Part shown: positions 1 through 10,395 of the stretch, one piece after another
Numbering within the stretch: position 1 is the first letter of the stretch
Layout of the letters: each line of letters begins with the position of its first letter
NCBI GenBank assembly: GCA_037043455.1
Contig: JAWPHD010004493.1
Location: forward strand, 1-64,000
Direction of reading: 5' to 3'
DNA length: 64,000 bases
Origin: Cyrtodaria siliqua
Lineage: Eukaryota > Mollusca > Bivalvia > Adapedonta > Hiatellidae
Program-made: the position numbers and the translations under genes
Notes under the pieces: generated by a model
The model's input: the letters and a program-made list of their open reading frames with translations, nothing else
What the model was told of the DNA's origin: nothing
The model's database searches: none

Positions 1-406
1 AACATATCCTATAAGTGGTTAAACAATACCCAGAGCCTTTAATCGGCCGGAGTAGTCGGCCGGAGTAGTGGAACCACTGAATCGAAAATTAAGTAAGAAA
101 ACAAAAAGAAATGAAAAAGTACCACCGATAATTAAATATAAGTATCGGGCTCAGCGGTCTCCAAAGATCGAATGAATAACAGTACTGATAACAAGCGCGG
201 GAGACGTTTTACTGCCGCCACACTGCACAAGCAACGCCACTGTGCTATAAAAATGAGTATGATTTAATGGACCTTAGGAAACGGCCGGAAACGACACATA
301 CGAAGACGATGTCCGACATAATATATCTATATGTATGGCTATGTATACATGTAAGAAATGAAATGTTTGTTTTTTGAAATCATTGACCGTTTCAATCTAC
401 TTTTAG

Positions 407-705
407 AACATACGTGCATTGAGATTGAGCCGTATTAGTAATGGGGCACCGCCCGGGGAAGATGTTCGACCACCGTCAAATTCGAATTTGAATGTCAACA
501 CTGATAATGAAGGCAAGCCATTTAAATGGTAATGAGTCAAATATCAGTCGTTTAACTTAGGACTAGATACCATCTGCCAGAAACTGTTGATTACAGGCCA
601 ATTATTTATAGAGAGGATCATGTTCAATATGTTATTTTAAATCTGCTATCCCAACAACAACTGGCAAAGTTTACAACAGATGTACGCCGTTTCATAGCAT
701 ACTGA
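407..705 (+). CDS. Candidate last exons of an upstream receptor gene, ITAM-like tail
   Basis: Two open stretches sit behind acceptor-like sites. The first (407-528, after a pyrimidine-rich TTTTAG) is open for 40 codons and ends in phase 2 at a GTAATG donor. The second (561-705, after TTAACTTAG) enters in phase 2 and is open for 47 codons to a TGA at 703-705. The second contains VDYRPI and VQYVIL, which together read YxxI-x8-YxxL, the canonical ITAM spacing. The composition is polar and tail-like, with no membrane segment. Against it: the implied intron is only 32 nt, no upstream transmembrane exon is in the window, and 47 codons can stay open by chance. The two pieces may not belong together; the 561-705 piece is the more interesting one. 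Confidence 0.27.
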
Positions 706-798
706 CGATAAGGTACATAAGTATGTAACTTACATATTTTGCGAATTGAACTCTTTAACTACGATATGAATGCCTTAACCATTACCGTATTGTTATAG

Positions 799-855
799 TT
801 GCCAACGCTTGGACTTCTAATCGGCACACATGCAGTATTTTATGACCTCAAACAG
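799..855 (+). CDS. Gene A exon: first half of CCP domain
   Basis: The acceptor is TTATAG and the donor is CAG/GTCTAC. The 57-nt exon is phase 0 to 0 and reads LPTLGLLIGTHAVFYDLKQ. This fits the first half of a CCP domain, where a proline follows the first cysteine and aromatic residues precede the second. It joins the 931 exon across a 75-nt intron. The first CCP cysteine is not encoded here. Confidence 0.5.
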
Positions 856-3800
856 GTCTACAGTTTCGAATAACGTTTCTTTAGTGAAATGTGGCGGTTT
901 AGTTTCTTTAATTTAATTTAATTTTTGTAGTATGTCGAACACGAGTGCAAGAATGGATACTTCCATACAGCTGGATCCTTGACAAGAGCATGCCTTACAT
1001 CCGGGGTCCTGACAGGCACGCCACCAGTTTGTTCACGTAAGTGACTATTTCCTTCTTTCAACCTGTATTTATCTATCTTTACACAGTGTTAAGACTTCTG
1101 AATGTGGACTAACGTTTTCAGTCTCAGTCCACTGACTGGTCAGATTATAAACTGGTTTAAATTAGTTCAATAGAGGTGACCCACCTCAGTCCACCGACTG
1201 GTCAGATTATGAACTAGATTAAAGTAGGTCGCTAGAGGTGACCCACACACGTTTAAGACGATGATAGAACTCTGGATCCCTAAGTCGTTATGAATACCAT
1301 TACACTTCGCCGGCACCTTAACTTTATTAAAGTTCTATATAACCATTAAGTACTATTAATCTTACATTTCTCAAAAGGCACGCAATATTTCTTCATGCAA
1401 CCATCTACACAACTATTTTTGTGTTCTGCCTAAGCACAATCTACAATTATCTGGATACGTGTATTGCTATCTCATCACAAGGCGTGATTACGCTATTAAA
1501 GGATCTGAACCCACATAAAGCAGCAGGACTTCACAATCTGAAACCACAGGTACGGCAACTGGAGATTTTGCGGAAAAACAAAATACGAATAATGTTTCAC
1601 TTGATGTGAGTATTAAGAAGCAAGTTAATAGTATAACAGAATTTATAATTTTATTATACATGCATTTTCTTTCACCACTAGTTCCGGAAGTAACGCCGGA
1701 TATAGACTTGTTTACTGACAATGATATATTTAGACGCTATCAGTGGGGCAGCGAACGCGTATCCATGGTACTCGCTAATAGCACCAGTGATGCGATGATG
1801 AAGTTTACAGTAGAGGGCATGGTGACGTCATGGACATTTTACAGTTACTTTGTCGGTACTATTGCTCTACAAGTGTGGCGACCGGATGTGCCATGTATGT
1901 AAATCCTATGGAAGTATATATAAAAGTTATTTTGTCCTGACTTCATCTTTCTCTTTAACCGATATTGCATCTACATAGTTGTCCATTGTGTTCTCAAGTT
2001 TCGGTGACCGGTTTTCCATGATGAATCTTAACAAATAGGTCTGCCTTAGAGTTGTATTTGTAAAACCATGAATGAATGAATGAATGGTGTTTTACGTTAC
2101 GTCGACACATAAATAGGTCATATTGTGCGCAAAAACTGACGAACGATGAAGAGATGAAGGATTAATTAAAAATTAATGTAAATATATCAAGATAAAACTA
2201 TTAAAAAATAAGGGATGATATGGTAGTAATATAAACTATATATGTAAATCAACAAATGCCCAAAAACGGGTATATAAAAAAGTAATTATTTACAAGAACC
2301 ATGGAACGAATGATTAATGAGAGACTCGTTTGTAATGGTACCTGGAATCCAACAAGCTGATAACAAAGTATCAAAGTGGATTCCGGCGACAACGAGGCAC
2401 AACAGACAATCTCTTTCGATTTGAATCATTTATTAGGGAAGCTTTCATAAAAAAAGAACATCTAGTCGCTGTATGTTTTGACTATTGGAGAAAGCTTATG
2501 ATACTGCATGGAAGTATGGTATTATGAATGATCTTCATGACCTTGGTCTTAGAGGCCGATTACCCATTTTTATAGAGAAATTCTTAGATGATAGACAATT
2601 TCGTGTCCGAATGGGTTCAACCCTCTCTGTTATTCATGAACAGGAGATGGGTGTTCCACAGGGCAGCATACTCTCTGTCACACTTTTTAATATAAAGATT
2701 AACAGTATAGTAAAATGCATCCATCCAGGTGTGGATTGTTCGCTATATGTTAACGACTTTGTTATATGTTATCGTACAAAAAACATGAATACTATCGAGA
2801 GACAATTACAACAATGTCTAAATAAACTTCAAACCTGGTCTGATGAAAATGGTTTTAAATTTTCTAAATCTAAAACTAATTGTATGCACTTTTGTCAACT
2901 TCGTAAACATCATGAAGACCCTCATCTAACACTGATGGGTCACCATTACCAGTAGTGGATGAGATAAAATTCCTTGGTCTTATTTTCGACCGTAAATTAA
3001 CGTTTATAGTATACCTTAAATACTTGAAGACCAAATGCCTTAAAGCTCTTAACTTACTTAAAGTTGTTGCAAACACTAATTGGGGAGCAGATCGAAAAGT
3101 CCTCTTGCGACTTTACAGATCTCTTATCAGATCCAAGCTGGACTACGGCTCGATAGTATATGGATCGACTCGCAAGTCGTACTTACAGATACTCGACCCT
3201 ATACATAATCAAGGATTACGACTCGCCTTAGGTGCCTTTCGTACATCACCAGCCGAAAGTCTATATGTTGAAGCTAATGAACCATCACTGTCTCATAGGC
3301 GGGACAAATTAGCTCTTCAATACGCCATTAAATTAAAGTCTAACCCTTCAAACCCAACTTTCGATAATGTTTTTAATCCTAGTTGTGAACCTCTTTTTGA
3401 TCGAAAACCAAAGGCCATTCGACCATTTGGTGTTCGTATTAAACCAAAATTAAGAGACACTGAAATCGACCTAAATTTGATTGCCAAGTACAAAGTACCA
3501 CAAATTCCACCGTGGACTTTGGAAACACCAACAATTATTTTTGATCTTTGTAATAATAACAAATCCAGCACAGACCCTACTGTCTTTCAAAGCAAATTTA
3601 ATGAAATTAAATCGAAATACAGTAACTTTCAACATATCTACACAGATGGCTCTAAAGATGGAGATAAGGTAGCTGCAGAGCTGTTGTTCACAAACACAGC
3701 ATAAAGAGCCGCCTGCCTGACAAGGCCTCTATCTTTTCAGCTGAACTTAAGGCAATTGCCTTAAATTATATTCAGGAATCTGATGATGACCATTTTGTAA

Positions 3801-6292
3801 TATTTTCTGATTCCCTTTCATCTCTTGAATCACTGGATAATATGAAACATGATAACCCAGTTGTGCTTCAACTTATAGAAAAGTACAATTCTCTTATAAT
3901 TGATAATGTTATTATTTTCTGCTGGCTGCCAAGCCATGTAGGAATACGTGGTAATGATAGAACTGATAGAGCTGCTAAGGCAGCATTAGATTTACATATA
4001 ACTAATACCAAATTACCTTATACTGGTTTTAAAAGTTGTATTAACACATATATTCGTACATGTAACTCTTGGCAAGCCGCTTGGGATTTGTCAGTAAACA
4101 AAAAACTCCATCCAATTAAACCGTTACTCGGAGAATGGCGTTCTTCTAATAGACCCATTCGTCGAGAGGAAGTTGTCCTAGCCCGGTGCAGGATAGGGCA
4201 TACACGTTATACTCATTCATATTTATTACAAGGTGAGCAATTACCAGAATGTATACCCTGCTTTGCACCGTTAACGGTCAAACACATCGTATTGGAATGT
4301 GTAGATCCTATGCGTCAAAGGTACTACAATGTTAATACTATGAAAGAGTTATTTGATACTGTAGATTTTAGTCTTGTTTTAGATTTCCTGAAAGAGATCA
4401 GACTATATAAATCATTGTAATGCGTTCTTATATATATTTACTTGCCTATATACCCGTTGACGGGCATTTGTTGATTTACATACAAAGTTTATATTACACC
4501 TTATCATCCCTTATTTTTTAATAGTTTTATCTTTATATATTTACATTAATTTTTAATTAATACTTCTTTTTTCATCGATTTTTGCGCACAATGTGACCTA
4601 TTTATGTGTCGACGTGCCGTAAAACACCATTCATTCAATAGGCAGTATAAAGAAATATAAAAAGAACGGACAGGGAAAGTAGCATTCAAGGGGGACAGTC
4701 AACCACAAAACACAGAAACAAACATGCACACAGACAAACAAGAAGGCAAAAGTAATAATAAAAGCAAACGACATCACGAACACAAAAGGGTTGACAATAG
4801 GGCTACCGCCTTGGAACGGTCAGTGACAAAGTAGGCCACTGGGGGTGGGGGGGGGGGGGGGGGGTTAAACCGGTTTTAGGGTGCACCAAACCTCACACAT
4901 ACCCTACTGTCAATCCATTAAAACAGGACAGTGTCAATAAAGAAATCCCCGCCATGATATAAGTGTAACACATAGAAAAAAAATCTCTCAAATTTAGAGG
5001 TCTACTTCGAGATAAGTGGAGCGCTGTGGTCTAGTGGTAGAGCGTTGGACCCATGATCCAAAAGTCGTGGGTTCGATTCCCGTCATTGCCATATGCGTTG
5101 TGTCCCTGAGCAAGACACTTTATCTGCATTGCTTAGTACTGGTTCTACCCAGGGAGACATCGAGAGTGATTCAAATAAGTTCATAGAGCTTTCGTTACAA
5201 TCGATGTAAAATAAATAAGTTTAAACTAAGACATGAAGTATACTTCAGAATCGAGGACGGGACTGAACAGATACAAGCCAACGTGGGCGACTTAGTTGGC
5301 ATATGGCAACAGAGTGGAGAGTTCTCCTACACACCATGTCAATATACAATCATGCCAGAAAATGCACACTGGTTTCAAACAGTGAGCTCTGTAAGTAAAA
5401 CGATTAAATAGTATGTTTAATATGTAAATATAGATATAAAAATCGAACAGGAAAAGCTGCATTCAAGGACGACAGTCAACCACAAACACAAACAGAAACA
5501 AAGAAAAAATTAAGAAAGATGAATAAAAGGTCAAGTAAGACATCACAAACACAAAAGGGTTCACAATAGGGCTACCACCTTGGAACGGTCAGTGGCAAAA
5601 AAGACCGCTGGGGGTTTAAACCACGTTCTAGTGTTCACCAAACCTCACACTTACCCGACTGTCAAACCCAAAAAAATGGACAGTGTAAATAAAGAAATCC
5701 CCGACACGAACTAGTATTGTTCATATACAGTTGACACATAAAGATATGAACAATATTTCTCTTTTCCATACATATGGTAAGGTTCGTCTGTTCGATCTAG
5801 CGCTGTGAAATATTTTTGTATTTTGTTCTATCAAGATTTTGGTTATTTACTTTATATTGTTTTTTTTAATTGGCGGCATGTCTAATGTGAAACGTGTGTT
5901 TGGTGATGCTAGATCACTGGTGTCATAAAATGCCGTAAAATGTGATATATAAGAACTAACAGCTGATGAAAATCCCTTTAAACAGTATTTTGGTATTCCA
6001 TTGTTTTCCACTGCAATTTATGGCATTATCATTTTTACAGGTTTTTGAAAACATAATTATATTTAGAAACGTGAGTATGCTTATAAAAAAAGTTATATAA
6101 GTGCTGCCACAAAATACACATATTCCATTGTTTAATCTATAAATAATTATCACAGAATCATTTATTTATTTATAGTTCACAAATGCCACATACATGGTTC
6201 CCGGAACATATTATCCATTCCAGGTTGTCGAATGGAATTGCAGGATATACTCAATCAGGACGACCGTCAACCGATCTGCTGTGTGTACATAA
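799..6292 (+). CDS. Gene A: CCP/sushi plus VWRP-module secreted protein (spliced, 5' end not seen)
   Basis: Five exons are proposed: 799-855, 931-1036, 1682-1894, about 5239-5390 and 6176-6292. They give 214 codons plus a TAA stop. Exons 1 and 2 form a CCP/sushi domain (GTHAVFYDLK, then YVEHECKNGY and TPPVC); the first cysteine must lie in an unseen upstream exon. Exons 3 to 5 form a second module with MVTSWTFY, ALQVWRPD, QANVGDLVGIW and WNCRIYSIRT signatures. I recall similar modules next to CCP or EGF domains in invertebrate extracellular proteins, but I cannot name the family. No transmembrane segment is visible, so secretion is likely. The 3.3-kb third intron is filled by a LINE, a second transposon fragment and a SINE. 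Its junction is ambiguous: donor 1895 with acceptor 5239, or donor 1899 with acceptor 5231, both keep frame. Role is unknown; adhesion or recognition is plausible. Confidence 0.68.
931..1036 (+). CDS. Gene A exon: second half of CCP domain
   Basis: The acceptor is TTTTTGTAG and the donor GTAAGT is consensus. The 106-nt exon enters in phase 0 and leaves in phase 1. It holds three CCP cysteines in the usual order (EC, AC, VC) with GYFHTAGS and TPPVC. The tryptophan that normally precedes the last cysteine is replaced in SGVLTG, so the domain is slightly divergent. Confidence 0.75.
1125..1247 (+). repeat. Two-copy tandem duplication, 62 bp
   Basis: Two near-identical copies start with CAGTCCAC at 1125 and 1187 and each ends with AGAGGTGACCCAC. 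They lie in the intron between the CCP exon and the next exon of gene A. No coding potential is seen. Confidence 0.8.
1481..1552 (+). mobile_element. Short non-LTR reverse transcriptase remnant (CR1/Jockey-type start)
   Basis: The 24-codon stretch GVITLLKDLNPHKAAG followed by LKPQV resembles the conserved start of CR1/Jockey-type RT domains, where KA-GPD is typical; GPD has become GLH here. It is in the gene A intron, + strand, and differs from the RNase H-type LINE found elsewhere in the window. It ends close to a CCACAG/GT site. Confidence 0.5.
1682..1894 (+). CDS. Gene A exon: WTFY / LQVWRP module
   Basis: The acceptor CCACTAG is followed by 71 codons' worth of sequence, phase 1 to 1, with a GTATGT donor (an alternative GTAAAT donor lies 4 nt later). 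It is joined in frame to the CCP exon, giving VCSLPEVTP. Key residues are RRYQWG, then MVTSWTFYSY, GTIALQVWRPD. A symmetric phase 1-1 exon is typical of shuffled extracellular modules. Confidence 0.7.
2069..2297 (-). mobile_element. Inverted 3' UTR of the RNase H LINE, head-to-head with next copy
   Basis: This segment is the reverse complement of the 3' UTR seen after the LINE ORFs at 4421 and 38115. It starts with the (AATG)n tail, then the GTCGACACATAAATAGG block and the AACAAATGCCC block. It is 5'-truncated and abuts the + strand copy at about 2298, where both share a few bases (AAGAAC/CATGG). Confidence 0.85.
2298..4645 (+). mobile_element. 5'-truncated, broken LINE (RT, RNase H, zinc knuckle), copy 1
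   Basis: The copy starts inside the RT domain. Frames at 2485-2955, 2955-3704 and 3842-4420 show the RT core (FxxxKAYD-type KAYDTAW, MGVPQGSILS; the YVDD box reads YVND, a change at the catalytic site), thumb region, RNase H (YTDGSKDGD, FSDSLSSL, WLPSHVGIRGN) and a C-terminal Cys/His knuckle. Frameshifts lie near 2333, 2485, 2935 and 3680. The 3' UTR ends with (CATT)n at about 4640. RT plus RNase H in one ORF points to the I/Nimb/Vingi side of non-LTR elements. It sits in a gene A intron. Confidence 0.9.
4648..4972 (-). mobile_element. 3' UTR fragment of the YLDD-type RT element, with G-run
   Basis: It starts directly after the LINE tail. The order of blocks (CGGACAGGG, GTCAACCACAAAACACAG, GGGTTGACAATAGGGC, CACCAAACCTCACAC, AAATCCCCGCCATGAT) matches the 3' UTR of the RT element seen with coding sequence at 9195-10200. 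A short GGGGGT stretch of the consensus has expanded to an 18-G run at 4847-4864. Confidence 0.8.
5019..5165 (+). mobile_element. tRNA-derived SINE
   Basis: The head (5019-5090) has a tRNA-like layout: A box TGGTCTAGTGGTAGAGCG, anticodon arm TTGGA/loop CCCATGA/TCCAA (CAT, Met-like) and B box GGGTTCGATTCCC. Position 33 is C rather than the usual T, and the acceptor stem is weak, so this is not a working tRNA gene. The following block (TGTCCCTGAGCAAGACAC) resembles a central domain common to many metazoan SINEs. No clear target duplication. Confidence 0.75.
5239..5390 (+). CDS. Gene A exon: continuation of VWRP module
   Basis: The open frame reads FRIEDGTEQIQ, ANVGDLVGIWQQSG and ENAHWF before a consensus GTAAGT donor at 5391 (phase 0). 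The start is uncertain: acceptor-like AG sites fall before 5220, 5231 and 5239, with a poor pyrimidine tract. Only the last two fit the phase of the previous exon, depending on which donor is used. The GDLVGIW signature matches the expected position after LQVWRP in this module type. Confidence 0.62.
5443..5712 (-). mobile_element. 3' UTR fragment of the YLDD-type RT element
   Basis: Same block order as the 4648 copy, but of a more diverged subfamily (TCGAACAGGAAAAGCTGC at the element 3' end). It lies just downstream of the gene A exon ending at 5390, inside the last intron. Confidence 0.75.
6176..6292 (+). CDS. Gene A last exon
   Basis: The acceptor TTTATTTATAG is strong and phase 0 matches the previous donor. 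The frame reads VPGTYYPFQVVEWNCRIYSI and ends SAVCT then TAA at 6290-6292. The NCRIYSI end matches the expected close of the module. A GTGTGT at 6281 could act as a donor, in which case the gene would continue instead of stopping here. Confidence 0.6.
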   Translation, partial: FTNATYMVPGTYYPFQVVEWNCRIYSIRTTVNRSAVCT

Positions 6293-6704
6293 CTTGTATA
6301 GAAAGAATATATACACAGTAAGGGGATGCATTAGACATTTGTGTTTCGTTTTCTTTAAATACTTAATATTGTCATTGTTTAATGTTCTTTCAATCGTAAA
6401 AACATTTAGACTACTGGATTGTACAAAGTACTTCAAGAGTTGAAAAGCCCGTTTTAACGGTCGTTTTGCTTTTCTTAAAGACAAACGAAAGACAAACTGT
6501 TAGAAACGGACGTTTAAACTCGGTAATATGGTTGGCGTTGCTTTTGCCTAAAATATGTATTTGGTTGAACAATTCCCGTGACTATATCCTATCGATTTCT
6601 GTTCAAAGATTACTGTCCTTAATGTTGGACCTACCATATGAATTCAGTTGAACAGGTAGCTTATGCAATATACTCGACAACTGACATGTACATGTTTTAC
6701 GTGG
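6293..6704. other. No gene seen
   Basis: AT-rich sequence downstream of the gene A stop. Reading frames here are short and without recognisable motifs. It may contain the 3' UTR of gene A. Confidence 0.5.
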
Positions 6705-7370
6705 TTTTAAACTTGTTAAAAAGTTTATCAAAAGAGGTTATGACCCTATCATTTTGCATGCTTGGTTGTGGACCCTTTTACAATTCGCCACTATGCTTTC
6801 CTCTTTAATTGTACGATGACCGGACAGGCTGTGAACCCTATGATGACGCTTACCTAAAGCTCATTGGGACGGTGGCATTTGATGTTTGTCTATGATCTTT
6901 CTTGTCGTGCCCTTAATGGTTTATTCTCTTGTTGCTCTGGCTTCTGTCAAGTCATTGAGTACCTTCATTGTGGCTTTCTAGGCTATTGTTTTTTTTGTAT
7001 TATATTTACACGAGCATATTTGTGTTTTACTTATATTGCCTATTGATGCTGCCTTGTTGGTTAGAGATTAGATCATGGCGGGGATTTCTTTATTTACACT
7101 GTCCTGTTTTAATGGGATGACAGTAGGGTAATTGTGAGGATTGGTGCGCCCTAGAACCGGTTTAAACCCCCCAGTGGCCTACATTGCCACTGACCGTTCC
7201 AAGGCGGTAGCCCTATTGTCAACCCTTTTGTGTTTGTGATGTCGTTTGCATTGATTATTACTTTTGCCTTCTTGTTTGTCTATTGCGTGTTTGTTTCTGT
7301 GTTTTGTGGTTGACTGTCCTCCTTGAATGCTACTTTCCCTGTCCGATCTTTTTATATTTCTTTATTATAG
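6705..7370 (+). mobile_element. YLDD-type RT element: C-terminus plus 3' UTR
   Basis: The 5' end encodes the last residues of the RT protein in broken frames (KRGYDPII, then FATMLSSL in a shifted frame), followed by the 3' UTR landmarks AATGGTTTATTCTCTTG, GCCACTGACCGTTCCAAGG and TTGACTGTCCTCCTTGAATG, ending TTTTTATATTTCTTTA. This copy links the dispersed short repeats to an RT-coding element. 5'-truncated. Confidence 0.8.
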
Positions 7371-7471
7371 AATAATTTAGTTATTATACTCCCTATACCG
7401 CCACCAACTGTCAAAGTTTATCCAAATGTATACCGTTTCTAAACCTACTGACGACGTGTTATATACATGTA

Positions 7472-7950
7472 TATATAACTTCCCTTAATGGTTTATTCTC
7501 TTGTTGCTCTGGCTTCTGCCAAGTCATTGCGTACCTTCATTGTGGCTTTCTAGGCTATTGTTTTTTTTGTATTATATTTACACGAGCATATTTGTGTTTT
7601 ACTTATATTGCCTATTGATGCTGCCTTGTTGGTTAGAGATAAGATCATGGCGGGGATTTCTGTATTTACACTGTCCTGTTTTAATGGGATGACAGTAGGG
7701 TATGGGTAAGGTTTGGTGCACCTTAGAACCGGTTTAAACCCCCCAGTGGCCTACTTTGCCACTGACCGTTCCAAGGCGGTAGCCCTATAGTCAACCCTTT
7801 TGTGTTTGTGATGTCGTTTGCATTTATTATTGCTTTTGCCTTCATGTTTGTCTATTTGCCTGTTTGTTTGTGTGTTTTGTGGTTGACTGTCCTCCTTGAA
7901 TGCTACTTTCCCTGTCCGATGTTTTTATATTTCTTTACATTCAATAGTTT
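7472..7950 (+). mobile_element. 3' UTR copy of the YLDD-type RT element, same strand as its neighbour
   Basis: A second + strand 3' UTR copy begins about 100 nt after the previous one ends, starting at CCCTTAATGGTTTATTC. The two copies are highly similar, including the GACAGTAGGGTA and GCGGTAGCCCTAT blocks. Head-to-tail pairing recurs elsewhere in the window. Confidence 0.8.
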
Positions 7951-9194
7951 GACTCTGTCATCTTTCATGCTGTATTGATCCTTAGTACGGCTGATTTTTA
8001 TCAAATATTGAGTGTATAAAACAATCTGTGTGAACATAACTACATACATATTTCATGATGGAAACGTGAACTCTTTATTAGTAATGACAGTAAACGGAAA
8101 TCGTAATAAAAAAAGTTGTATTACTGAAATTGGCCGACCATGTCATATTATCAATTCTAAATTGCAACACACTCTTTCGTATTATTACAATAACTGTTCT
8201 CGCACAAGTACTTATTTCCCAGGAGTTAATTCGTCTATTTGATAGCAATGGTGACCGTGCAAGTAAATACATATTGAAAGGGGGATCCCAGGAAGACTCA
8301 AACATAAATACGAGACAGAAGTGGCAGACTCGATATTATTGAGAATATTCATGAAAGGTAATACAAGGTGCAACATCTCACTCTCACCTAGCACCAGCTT
8401 AAAGGGACACTGTCCGTACGTAAGCAGTTATTGATCATTATCAACAGTTCAGCATATACCCAAATGAGTCTGAAATAATACATTCGCGAGTAAAATAAAA
8501 GGAAAAAAAGTTTATTTTATTTTGTGTAAACACTGCGGGACCGTAATATTTGTATTTTCTGCTAATCACGTGACATCCATTATTAGCCCAAGCTTGTTTC
8601 AATATAGGTTTTGCAATACACTATTGCGCGCACGACTATTATTACCCGCAAATGTAGTTTGAGTGTGGGTTACGAGTTCAATCCCACGAAGCGGTATTTC
8701 TTTTTTTGTAACGCTATTGAATTCCGTCAAACAGTCTTATTTTTAATTAGCAATAATGGTTGGTGTGTAATGTTTATCAAATTAGTTATATTGTGTTATA
8801 TAAGCTAAAAGTTGCTGACATTGTCGCTTTAAGCGGTATTCTACTTTAAAGCTACAAAGACTGGATTTGATGATCCCAAGTATCAGTAAATAATAACACT
8901 ACCGATTTGTAGTTGTTGTTGGGGCGATATTTTACTGTCACCAGACATCACTAAACAAATGTGAGTGTGAATGTTAATACATACTGATTCTGCAAAAAGG
9001 TAAGAAAGGAGAAATTTGGAAATCGTCAGACACGATAAATACAAAAAGTATTGCAGTCTCGGTTTGGTTGAGATTGTTGGTTGAGATTGTTCATGAACGG
9101 TAGTGAAAATTGCTTGCTACCGATCACGCCCTCTAGGCCCGGGCTGAGCAGAACACAATATTTAAAATGCCAATAGTACATACATTTGAGCCAT
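7951..9194. repeat. No gene; two hairpin-type dispersed repeats
   Basis: Two related dispersed repeats are seen. One lies at about 8276-8402 (GGCAGACTCGA, TTCATGAAAGGTAATAC, CACCTAGCACCAGC). The other is at about 9020-9165 (GACACGATAAATACAAA, TTCATGAACGGTAGTGA, CTCTAGGCCCGGGCTGAGC). Similar copies occur at 12160-12275, 14210-14345, 62335-62460 and 63600-63690. No ORF is credible. Confidence 0.6.
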
Positions 9195-10200
9195 CCTAAA
9201 GAGGCTATGCATATGACCTCACACTCACCATACTGTCATCCCATTAAAATGGGGCAATGCACTGAATGACTTGACAGAAGCCAGAGCAACAAGGGAACAA
9301 ACCATTGAGTGCACGAAAAGACAATATTGCAGACAAACATCAAACGTCTCTGTCCCTTTGGGCTTTGGGTTGACGTCATCATAGGGTCAACACCTGTCCG
9401 GTCGTCGAATGAAGAGGAAAGCATAGTGGCAAGCCGTAAATAGGTCCACCACCAAGCATGCAGTGCGTTGCAAAATGATAGTGTCATAAACTCGTTTGAT
9501 GTACATTTTAACAAGTTGAACAAATATAGTATGAAAGTGATCATGACCGAGGAGTTTACGAAGTTTGTAAATCACGTCACCATTGAAGTCTGGATGTGAT
9601 AGTCCTTGTCGCCGAAAAGTTCTTAACTTATTCTTATATTTGGAAAGAAGACCAGGGTTGCGATAATACAAATTTGCAAATGTTTTACGAAGTTTATGTT
9701 AACGGTAGCTCTGATGAAGTAGCATTTTAGTTGTATAAAGATTACAAATATTAAAGTCCTCAAAGCGAGTACAAGCTCTAGAAAAACAAATAAGTTGGGA
9801 CACATAGATCCCATAAGAAGTTGCTCGGGAACATCCCCATCTAAATGGTGATAATTAACAATATCAACATTAAAATCATCTCTCTTGTCATATAATTTGC
9901 TAATTATTTCACCATTTTTAATAAAGAGATGTAAATCGAGAAAAGAAGCGTTAGTATCAGAAATATTAGCTTTGTTAAAATGAAATTATTTACGATATAT
10001 ATTATGAAGCATAGTAGAAAAGAAAGTGTTGTCAATGTTTAATATGTCATCCAAATACCAAAAGGTGTCATTGAAGGCTTCAATAACATCTGCCTGGGTA
10101 TCTGGTGAAAGACTCAACATGAAATCTCTTTCATAGCAATATAAAACAAATCTGCGGCAAGCGGTGCACAGTGCGTACCCATAGGCATACCAAGAAATAT
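9195..10200 (-). mobile_element. YLDD-type reverse transcriptase element with coding remnant (Penelope-like?)
   Basis: On the minus strand from about 10200 downwards, a broken ORF gives GMPMGTHCAPL, CYERDFMLSL, YLDDIL, then (in shifted frames) YRNPGLLSKYKNKLR, GDVIYKLRKLLGH, ACLVVD, followed by the family's 3' UTR to 9195. YLDD is the RT catalytic box. I recall such proteins in mollusc, cnidarian and amphioxus predictions; the Penelope-like assignment is tentative and no GIY-YIG endonuclease is visible. Frameshifts occur near 10150, 9985, 9690 and 9480. The copy is cut at the RT core and abuts another copy's 3' end. Confidence 0.75.
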
Positions 10201-10202
10201 TA

Positions 10203-10395
10203 AAAGATCGGACAGGGAAAGTAGTATTCAAGGAGGACAGTCAACCACAAAACACAGAAACAAACACGCAAACAGAAAACAAGAAGGCAAAAGTAATAAT
10301 GAATGCAAACGACATCACAAACACAAAAGGGTTGACAATAGGGCTACCGCATTGCAACGGTCAGTGGCAAAGTAGGCCACTGGGCGTTTACGCGG
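10203..10395 (-). mobile_element. 3' UTR fragment directly upstream (element sense) of the RT copy
   Basis: Begins with the AGATCGGACAGGGAAAGTAG block and ends around CCACTGGGCG. In element orientation it lies immediately 5' of the truncated RT copy, so the two form a head-to-tail pair. The junction is at AAGAAATATTAAAAG, which resembles the element's own 3' end. Confidence 0.8.

Noticed and set aside
1553..1609. Extra gene A exon between CCACAG and GTGAGT
   Set aside because: Its phase (0 at the donor) does not fit the neighbouring exons, which already join in frame without it.
9236..9544. Minus-strand ORFs as host genes near 9.2-10.2 kb
   Set aside because: They match pieces of the RT element and its 3' UTR, which recur many times in the window.
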